This document shows positions 57,827 to 64,000 of a stretch of 64,000 nt of DNA, piece by piece; within the stretch, counting starts at the first letter, position 1, and every line of letters starts with the position of its first letter. The notes under the pieces were generated by a model. It was not told the origin of the DNA. It ran no database searches and saw only the letters and a list, made by a program, of their open reading frames with translations. Source of the stretch: CAVQAH01 sp963784195 (GTDB lineage: Bacteria; Acidobacteriota; Vicinamibacteria; Vicinamibacterales; 2-12-FULL-66-21); contig CAWARA010000020.1 of assembly GCA_963784195.1 (NCBI GenBank), positions 124,001 to 188,000 on the forward strand, read 5' to 3'. The translations under genes and the position numbers were made by a program.

Positions 57827-59641
57827 CGGACGCTGTCTTCACCGTCGTCAGCAGGAGCGGCCGGCGAAATACCCCGCTTTGGCCCTATCTCGATGCCGAA
57901 GCCCAGGAACGCGCCACGGTTGACGCGCTGCATTGGATCAAGACGCTTCGGAATCTCCGCGTCGACGGCGATACCTTTCGCAACCGGTTCACGTATCGCG
58001 ACGACTCGCTCTGGTGGTTCTCCGAGATCTATCTCCACAAGCAGCGCATCGTCGAGTCGATTTTCTGGACCTCCGCGGCCCTCGAGGCGCTGATCGCCCG
58101 GGAACAACCACTCAGCCTCAGCCTGGACAGCGGCGACATCGTGACACGGCTGCTCGCGCCGCAGATCGCAGCGGCGCACAGGGTGAGCTACGCGGGCGCG
58201 CCGCTGTCGACTACTCAGCTTCAACGGCGCATGCTGGCGTTGAGCTCCCGCGCGGCATGGCTCCAGACGTCAGCACTGGCCTCGCGGGTGCGAAACGCGC
58301 GCGGCGGTCAAGCCGTCGCGAACCGGCGGCATTGCCGCGTTCGTCCATCGCGCGTTCGTGCGCGGCGCGGCCGACGAGGGCAGTGCCGAGTCATACATCG
58401 GACCGGTGCTCGCCGCACTCGAACGTGCGGCCGGCAAGGACGCCGTCTCGTACGTGACGCTTGGGCCAGCCGAGAACTTCAGCGCGCGGCGATGGTGGCG
58501 AACGCTCAAGGGAGCGACGTCGACACCAGGCGTGACCATCGAGGCGCTGGCGCCGCTCGATCGGATCGCGGCGTCGAGGGATGTCTGGCGGAGGCGGTAC
58601 GCTCACAGAACCGCGCTCCAGAACAGTGCGGACTTGCGCGACGCATCGGTCATCCGAGGGCTCGACTGCTGGCCGCTCATCCGTGAGGAGCTTGCCGGCA
58701 TCGCCGTGTTGCAGTGGCCATGGTCCGCACGAGCGATGGACGAGGCGGCCGCCGCGCTCGAGGCGCTCGCACCTTCCGTTGCACTCACCTACGCGGAGGC
58801 CGGCGGCTGGGGGCGCGCGCTGATGCTCGAGTGCCGCCGGAAGGGAATTCCAAGCGCCGGCCTGCAACATGGGTTCATCTACCGTCACTGGCTCAACTAC
58901 CTGCACGAGGCTGACGAGATGCTGCCTGCGCAGCGAGGATTCCCCCACCCGAGCCTGACGCTGCTGTTCGACGGCTATGCGGAGAATCACCTCGCCACCC
59001 TGGGGCACTTCCCTGCGGACTCGCTGCAGGTCACGGGGAGTCCGCGCCTCGATGCGCTCGTGGCATCTGCGCGATTGCTGACGTCTGAATCGATCGAACG
59101 CACGCGCGCAAGCGTGGGTGCGGCTTCCGGAAAACTCGTACTCCTCGTAACCAAGTATCGAGAGTCGCGTGACCTGCTGCCGAGCCTCTTCGATGCGGCA
59201 GCGGCCGTTCCCGACCTGCACCTCGCGATCAAGACGCACCCTGCCGAAACGCCCGACGTTTACGCCCTGGAGGTCGCAGGACGCGAGCGCGTGACGGTGC
59301 TGCCCGCCTCGGCGCCGCTGGCGCCACTGATTCTGGCGAGTCAGGCGATCATCACCGTCAACTCCACCGTTGCGCTCGATGCCGCGGTACTCGGAGTTCC
59401 GTCGCTCGTGATTGGCCTGCCGAACAACCTGTCGCCGTTCGTGGATGCGGGTGTGATGGCGGGCGTCGGGCGTGCGGACATCGGACCTGCGCTGCAGCGA
59501 ATCCTGTATGATGAGGAGTTTCGCAGGCTGATGGAAGGCGCCCGGGGTGCGTTTCTGCGGCACTATCGGATCGAATCGGATGGCAAGGCCGCACAACGCT
59601 CCGCCGAAGCCATCCTGCGGGTAGCCGCGCCAGCGGCTTGA
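57823..59641 (+). CDS. GT-B-like capsule-type glycosyltransferase, one frame break
   Basis: About 605 residues after joining. The N-terminal half (MTDAVFTVVSRSG) is helical with many Trp/Arg and no known motif. The break is at about 58291-58294 (one extra base), leading to a frame with VHRAFVRGAADEG. The C-terminal half resembles CDP-glycerol or capsular-type GT-B proteins: GLQHGFIYRHWLNYL, VTGSPRLDALV, VLLVTKYRESRDLLP, LAIKTHPAETPDV and TVNSTVALDAAVLGVPS, the donor-site pattern. The donor is unknown. It overlaps the preceding short frame by four bases and may act with the epimerase that follows. Confidence 0.7.
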
Positions 59642-59677
59642 TTGCAAGCTGACGATGGGCGCGTTCGGAGAGACTCG

Positions 59678-60640
59678 ATGCGTGTGTTGATCACCGGGGG
59701 GGCTGGTTTCGTCGGCTCCCACCTGGCAGACGGGCTGCTGGAACGTGGCGACGAGGTCGCCGTGCTCGATAACCTGTCCACGGGATCGATTGCCAACATC
59801 GCCCATCTGAAATCGCACCCGCGCTTCCGCTACACGATCGACAGCGTCACCAACGAGCCGCTGCTGGCGGAGCTCATCGACAGTTGCGACGTCGTCGTTC
59901 ACCTGGCCGCCGCGGTGGGCGTCAAGCTGATCGTGGAGTCGCCAGTCCACACGATCGAGACGAACGTGCACGGCACCGAGGTCGTCCTCAAGCACGCGAA
60001 CAAGAAGAAGAAGCTGGTGATGATCGCGTCGACGTCGGAGGTCTACGGCAAGAGCGTGGATGTCCCGTTTCGCGAGGACGCAGACCTGGTGCTCGGCCCG
60101 TCGGAGAAGCATCGATGGGCGTACGCCTGCAGCAAGCTGATCGACGAGTTCCTGGCGCTGGCCTACTGGAAAGAGCGTAAGCTGCCGGTGATCATCGTGC
60201 GCCTGTTCAACACCGTCGGACCCCGGCAGACCGGTCAATACGGGATGGTGATTCCGAACTTCGTCAGGCAGGCGCTGGCCGGGCAGCCGATCACCGTCTT
60301 CGGCGACGGCACCCAGTCGCGGAGCTTTACGTACGTCGGGGACGTCGTACGGGCTATGGTAGCCTTGATCGACGAGCCACGTGCGGTCGGGCAGGTCTTC
60401 AACATCGGCAATGGGCAAGAGATCAGCATTGGCGAGCTCGCCGCCAGAGTAAAGGCGCAAACGGGCAGTACGTCCGAGATCGTGTGCATTCCGTACGAGC
60501 AGGCCTACGAGATCGGCTTCGAGGACATGCCGAGACGGGTTCCGGATATCACGAAGGTACGGTCCCTCGTCGGCTACGAGCCGACGGTCGATCTCGATGA
60601 AATCCTCACGCGCGTCGTCGAATACTTCCGGCAGCAATAA
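59678..60640 (+). CDS. NAD-dependent epimerase/decarboxylase (UDP-glucuronate decarboxylase or 4-epimerase type)
   Basis: A 320-residue extended SDR. Rossmann start MRVLITGGAGFVGSHLADGL at the first residues, LDNLSTGSIANIAHL, VHLAAAVGVKLIVE, SEVYGKS with the catalytic Ser/Thr region, and YACSK holding the active Tyr and Lys; then NTVGPRQTGQYGMVIPNF and GDGTQSRSFTYVGDVV. Unlike the 49.9 kb epimerase the YxxxK is intact. ATG 59678 has GGAGAG upstream. It sits between the GT-B gene and the radical SAM gene, so it probably supplies an activated sugar. Confidence 0.85.
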   Translation: MRVLITGGAGFVGSHLADGLLERGDEVAVLDNLSTGSIANIAHLKSHPRFRYTIDSVTNEPLLAELIDSCDVVVHLAAAVGVKLIVESPVHTIETNVHGTEVVLKHANKKKKLVMIASTSEVYGKSVDVPFREDADLVLGPSEKHRWAYACSKLIDEFLALAYWKERKLPVIIVRLFNTVGPRQTGQYGMVIPNFVRQALAGQPITVFGDGTQSRSFTYVGDVVRAMVALIDEPRAVGQVFNIGNGQEISIGELAARVKAQTGSTSEIVCIPYEQAYEIGFEDMPRRVPDITKVRSLVGYEPTVDLDEILTRVVEYFRQQ

Positions 60641-60643
60641 CGA

Positions 60644-61600
60644 ATGTCTTCATTGAAGATCCGAACACGCGCGCGCCAGACCGTCGAAGGGCTGCTGCGG
60701 CGTAACGCCAAGCCGGTGCGCCGGTTGCTGTTGGCCACTGGACGCGACAGGGCGCCGATCCTTCCCGAGATCGTTCAGATCGAGAGCACCAACATCTGCA
60801 ACGCGAAATGCGTGTTCTGCCCGCGCGATGAGATGCACCGCCGTCAGGGGGTGATGACGTTCGATCTGTTCAAGAAGATCGTCGACGAGTGCGCCGAGCT
60901 CGGCATCACCCACGTGCGCGTGCACAACTACGGCGAGCCGTTCATCGACCGGCGGCTCGTCGAGAAGGTGCGCTACGCCAAGGGTAAAGGGATCCAGGAA
61001 GTCGGGATGATCAGCAACGGGTCGTTGATCACCGAAGAGGTCGCCCGCAGCATGATCGAGGCCGGGCTCGATGCCATCAACATCAGCGTCGATGCAGGCG
61101 GGCGCGAGGTTTTCGAGTCGACGCGCATCGGGTTGAAGTACGACAAGGTCATCGACAACGTCGAGCGGCTCGTGCGGCTGCGTACGGAGCTCGGACGACG
61201 GCGGCCGAAGCTGATTCTGTCGTTCGTGCGTCAGAACAATTCGGCGGACGAACAGGCGTTCATCGAACACTGGAAAGCAATCGCGGACAAGATTCACATC
61301 ACCGACTTGCACAACTGGGCGGGGACGCTCAACCGCGAATCGGACGTCAATTATCCCTGCTACCGCCCGTGGCTGACCTTCACCGTCCTGTGGGATGGCC
61401 GGGTGTCCCTCTGCTGCGCCGACTTCGACGGCCGTACCGTGTTGGGTGATCTGAACTCGTCGACGATTCAGGAAGTCTGGAACGCCGAACCGTATCGCAA
61501 CGTTCGCCGGATGCACCTGGAGAGCGGCGGGCCGGACATCTGCAGATCGTGCGATCTCCCGCGCAAGGATTCGCCCCTCTGGGTCACGAAACTCGCCTGA
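60644..61600 (+). CDS. Radical SAM/SPASM domain protein
   Basis: A 318-residue enzyme with CNAKCVFC (CxxxCxxC) at about residues 50-57 for the [4Fe-4S]-SAM site, a partial TIM barrel (MTFDLFKKIVDECAELG; NYGEPFIDRRLV; MISNGSLITEE; ISVDAGGREVFEST) and a C-terminal SPASM-like set of Cys (CYRPW, CCADF, ICRSC) for extra clusters. Such proteins modify peptides or small molecules; within glycan clusters they often have unknown roles. It starts three bases after the epimerase stop. Confidence 0.85.
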   Translation: MSSLKIRTRARQTVEGLLRRNAKPVRRLLLATGRDRAPILPEIVQIESTNICNAKCVFCPRDEMHRRQGVMTFDLFKKIVDECAELGITHVRVHNYGEPFIDRRLVEKVRYAKGKGIQEVGMISNGSLITEEVARSMIEAGLDAINISVDAGGREVFESTRIGLKYDKVIDNVERLVRLRTELGRRRPKLILSFVRQNNSADEQAFIEHWKAIADKIHITDLHNWAGTLNRESDVNYPCYRPWLTFTVLWDGRVSLCCADFDGRTVLGDLNSSTIQEVWNAEPYRNVRRMHLESGGPDICRSCDLPRKDSPLWVTKLA

Positions 61601-61652
61601 CCACCGGGCCCGGCAAGACGGTTACGAAAATCGAGCTAGACTGGCGAGCACT

Positions 61653-62522
61653 ATGGTCAAGAGACTCGCCCATTCGCTAGCCCGTCGCGCCAGGACGTGG
61701 CTTCGAGAAGAGCCCGTCGACCCCGTTTGGCTGCTGCGATCCGAGCACCTCAGCGACCAGATCAACTATCACCTGTGGTCCCTGAATCATACGCGGCAAA
61801 ACCTCCGGGCACATTTCGCGTGGGGGTTGCTGAGTGCCGCGCACCTTGCCCAACGTCTCGAGATTCCTCGGATTTCCGTCATCGAGTTCGGCGTGGCTGG
61901 CGGCAATGGCCTCGTCGCCCTCGAGCAAGTCGCCAAAGACATCGAGCCTCTGTATCGAATCGGGATCGACGTCTACGGATTCGACACCGGCGTGGGTCTG
62001 CCCAAGCCGGCGGACTATCGGGACTTGCCAAACCTGTATCGCGAATCAGGCTTTCGCATGGATGAGGTCAAGCTGCGAGCCCGTCTTACGGGCGCCCGGT
62101 TGATCCTGGGAGACGTCAACGAGACAATCGGCCCGTTTCTCGCCTCACGACCAGCACCTGTAGGGTTCGTCTCGGTAGACGTCGACCTGTATTCGTCGAC
62201 GATGAGCGCATTGAAATTGTTCGACGGCGAGACGGTGGCGCTGTTGCCGCGTGTGTACTGCTACTTCGACGACATTCTGGGCGAGACATTTTCCGAGTTC
62301 ACCGGAGAACGACTCGCGATTGCAGAGTTCAACGCGGCCCACTCCATGCGAAAGATTGCACCGATTCTCGGCCTGAGGTATTTCCTGCTCCCGCCGCACT
62401 CAACGGAGGCGTGGCCGGAACAGATGTTCATTGCACACTTGTTCGATCACGACTTGTACGGGCGCTATGCGGGAACGTCGAAGGATGTCGGTGGCTGGAC
62501 CGACCTGCAATCAGCCGGATGA
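61653..62522 (+). CDS. TylF-like SAM-dependent methyltransferase family protein
   Basis: A 289-residue class I methyltransferase-like protein of the macrocin O-methyltransferase (TylF) or related group. The SAM loop is VIEFGVAGGNGLVALE (about residues 75-90), followed by a YGFDTGVGLP strand and DVNETIGPFL; DVDLYSST and the acidic YFDDILGETFSEF could bind metal as in TylF. It likely O-methylates a sugar. A -10-like TAGACT lies 21 bases upstream. It follows the radical SAM gene by 52 bases. Confidence 0.72.
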   Translation: MVKRLAHSLARRARTWLREEPVDPVWLLRSEHLSDQINYHLWSLNHTRQNLRAHFAWGLLSAAHLAQRLEIPRISVIEFGVAGGNGLVALEQVAKDIEPLYRIGIDVYGFDTGVGLPKPADYRDLPNLYRESGFRMDEVKLRARLTGARLILGDVNETIGPFLASRPAPVGFVSVDVDLYSSTMSALKLFDGETVALLPRVYCYFDDILGETFSEFTGERLAIAEFNAAHSMRKIAPILGLRYFLLPPHSTEAWPEQMFIAHLFDHDLYGRYAGTSKDVGGWTDLQSAG

Positions 62523-62653
62523 ACACGACGAAATAAGGCCACAAAGGGGTTGGCATCTGCCGTTTCCCGTTATTGCAGCTTCCGGCCAAACCGCTCGATC
62601 CTGCGTCCTACCAGGCGTATACTGGTTGTCCTGCCCCCAGGGAGTTCAAATTT

Positions 62654-63343
62654 ATGCAGAAGCTCTTTAGCTGCTTATTGATGGCTACGGCCGTGGTCGC
62701 CGGAACGGCCGAGGCGGGCGAGCTGAACCTGACCATCGCCAACGGTCGTGTGACGCTGATTGCGCACGACGTCACCGTGCGTCAGATCCTCGACGAGTGG
62801 GCCCGGGTCGGTCAGACCAAGATCGTGAACGGCGACAAGTTGCTCGGAGCACCGCTCACGATTGAGTTGCGCGACGTCCCGGAAGCGACGGCGCTCGAGA
62901 CGGTGCTTCGCTCGGCGGCGGGCTACGTGGTCGCGCCGCGCATGGCCGGAAGTATCGGTGCGTCATTCTACGACCGCATCATGATCCTGCCGACCAGCCG
63001 TCCACCAGCTGTTACGGCTGCACCGCCGTCACCACAGTTCAATAGACCTCCGCCGCCGCAAACCATGCCGGTTGTGGAGAACGATGACGACCCGGCGCCG
63101 GTAGCGCCGCCGCCCGTGGCGAGCCCGGCGGGTCAGCCATTCCCCGGTCCAGCTCCGCAGCCCGGAGCACAGCAGCCAGGCACTCAGGGACCGGTCACGA
63201 CACTGCCGCGGCCGGGAATGCTCCCACCCGTGCCAGCCGGACCGACGAATCCCTATCAGCCGAACCAGCCGGGCACCAAACCGCCTGGTGGAGGCACGAC
63301 ACAGCAGCCGGGAGCGCGGCCCGGCGGTGGCGGCGGACAATAG
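62654..63343 (+). CDS. Secreted protein with STN-like domain and Pro/Gly-rich tail
   Basis: A 229-residue exported protein. Residues 1-21 form a signal peptide (MQKLFSCLLMATAVVAGTAEA). Residues about 22-95 (LNLTIANGRVTLIAHDVTVR, LLGAPLTIELRDVPEATALE) look like a secretin/TonB short N-terminal (STN) domain; the secretin or TonB barrel itself is absent. The remaining 120 residues are very rich in Pro, Gly, Gln and Thr and probably unstructured. A TATACT -10 (62618-62623) and AGGGAG precede the ATG. Its role is unknown: perhaps a periplasmic plug or a pilus-associated adaptor. Confidence 0.65.
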   Translation: MQKLFSCLLMATAVVAGTAEAGELNLTIANGRVTLIAHDVTVRQILDEWARVGQTKIVNGDKLLGAPLTIELRDVPEATALETVLRSAAGYVVAPRMAGSIGASFYDRIMILPTSRPPAVTAAPPSPQFNRPPPPQTMPVVENDDDPAPVAPPPVASPAGQPFPGPAPQPGAQQPGTQGPVTTLPRPGMLPPVPAGPTNPYQPNQPGTKPPGGGTTQQPGARPGGGGGQ

Positions 63344-63366
63344 CCACCGCCATTCTTCGGTACAGG

Positions 63367-63388
63367 AGGCGCGGCGTTGACCGCGCCT
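63367..63388. repeat. GC-rich hairpin after the STN-domain gene
   Basis: Eight-base arms aggcgcgg/ccgcgcct with a six-base loop, 24 bases after the stop, without a following T-run. It may act as a terminator-like or REP-type structure. A TACAAT hexamer lies at 63414-63419. Confidence 0.6.
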
Positions 63389-63430
63389 GCCCCTTCGTCC
63401 CGGCCCGCTGCGCTACAATCGAACGCCAGC

Positions 63431-64000
63431 ATGAGCACCAGTCCACCCGTAGTGCGCCGCGGCGAATACGCCGCGCGCGGCGACTACCACCGCGTGCTCG
63501 ATGAAAGCTGGGAATACTACCCCACCTACATCGCGAAGCTCGAAGCCGTTCGTCAATGGCTCGATCGATTGCCGCTTGCCGCCACGGTGCTCGATGCCGG
63601 GTGCGGTGAAGGGGTCCTCGTCGACGAGTACGCAAGCCGGCTGAACATCCAGGGCCTCGACCTGAACTACTCGTCGGAGCGCGTCCGGCACGGCTCCGTG
63701 ACGGATCTTCCCTACAAGGACGCCTCGTTCGCGTATGCGCTCTGTCTGGACGTCCTCGAGCATCTGACGTTCGAAGATCAGCCGAAGGCGTTTCGCGAAT
63801 TGCAGCGTGTGCTGCAGCCGGGCGGTGAGCTCCTGGTGTCGGTCCCGAACCTCGCGCACTTGCAATCGCGCGTGCATTTCCTCCTGCAGGGCCGTCTGAT
63901 TCGGACCGCAGCCGAGCAAAAGCATCCCGGCGATCGACCTGTCGTCGAGTACATCGCGCTCGCTCAGCGGGCGGGGTTCGAACTGGCCCGCCAACGCGGC
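63431..64000 (+). CDS. Class I SAM-dependent methyltransferase (partial, runs off the window)
   Basis: The first 190 residues of a methyltransferase open to the last base. The SAM motif I is VLDAGCGEGVLVDEY at about residues 57-71; motif II-like QGLDLNY, and the post-motif DVLEHLTFEDQ and RELQRVLQPGGELLVSVPN are classical for the Methyltransf_11/UbiE-type fold. A -10-like TACAAT lies just before the start. The substrate is unknown; the location after a glycan cluster leaves sugar or lipid methylation possible. The 3' end is outside the window. Confidence 0.8.
   Translation, partial: MSTSPPVVRRGEYAARGDYHRVLDESWEYYPTYIAKLEAVRQWLDRLPLAATVLDAGCGEGVLVDEYASRLNIQGLDLNYSSERVRHGSVTDLPYKDASFAYALCLDVLEHLTFEDQPKAFRELQRVLQPGGELLVSVPNLAHLQSRVHFLLQGRLIRTAAEQKHPGDRPVVEYIALAQRAGFELARQRG

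Noticed and set aside
58391..60637. A 748-codon open frame on the minus strand
   Set aside because: It mirrors the GT-B and epimerase genes, which hold clear motifs on the plus strand.

Overview
The window is GC-rich chromosomal DNA from a Gram-negative-type bacterium. The gene content fits Acidobacteriota, probably the Vicinamibacteria (subdivision 6) group; that placement is inference because no rRNA is present. Supporting points are a meso-DAP-type murein cluster, a long primary sigma factor, YggS next to DivIVA, many GTG/TTG starts and tightly overlapping operons. No phage, IS element, CRISPR array or integrase is visible. One tRNA gene is present.

Layout: 1-13 kb is housekeeping (DinG end, Dam-like methylase, secreted TPR protein, YggS-DivIVA, EF-hand-like lipoprotein, DUF167, imidazolonepropionase plus a cyclodeaminase-like protein, lepA-lepB, citrate synthase, membrane glycosyltransferase, LarB). 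13.3-19.4 kb is a mutS2-dnaG-rpoD run, followed by a tRNA with anticodon CAT, a zinc-ribbon protein, an RNase HI-like protein, PgeF, AcpS, a small SpoVG-like protein and a radical SAM protein. 24.8-41.6 kb is an almost complete dcw division/cell-wall cluster on the minus strand (mraZ, rsmH, ftsL, ftsI, murE, murF, mraY, murD, ftsW, murG, murC, ftsQ, ftsA, ftsZ; no murB or ddl). It has a clear sigma70 promoter and three MraZ-type boxes ahead of mraZ. 41.7-62.5 kb holds YchF and then a glycan-assembly region: four cytoplasmic-type GT2 enzymes, two GT4, one GT9, a GT-B-like protein, three large membrane glycosyltransferase-like proteins, two NAD-dependent epimerases, a DegT-type aminotransferase, a radical SAM/SPASM protein and a TylF-like methyltransferase. 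A secreted STN-like proline-rich protein and a partial methyltransferase end the window.

Three patterns run through the whole window. (1) Degenerate period-7 repeat arrays, often as head-to-head inverted arms, sit at gene boundaries at eight sites. (2) At least thirteen single-base frame breaks interrupt well-conserved genes (hutI, fchA-like, lepA, mutS2 twice, RNase HI-like, murD, mraY twice and several glycan genes), twelve of them consistent with one extra base; an amber codon replaces an expected tyrosine codon in a GT2 gene. These most likely reflect residual insertion errors in the assembly, so the affected genes are annotated here as single genes across the breaks. (3) Long or short inverted repeats (9220-9515, 7334-7353, 19587-19645, 31984-32023, 63367-63388) fill several of the remaining gaps.
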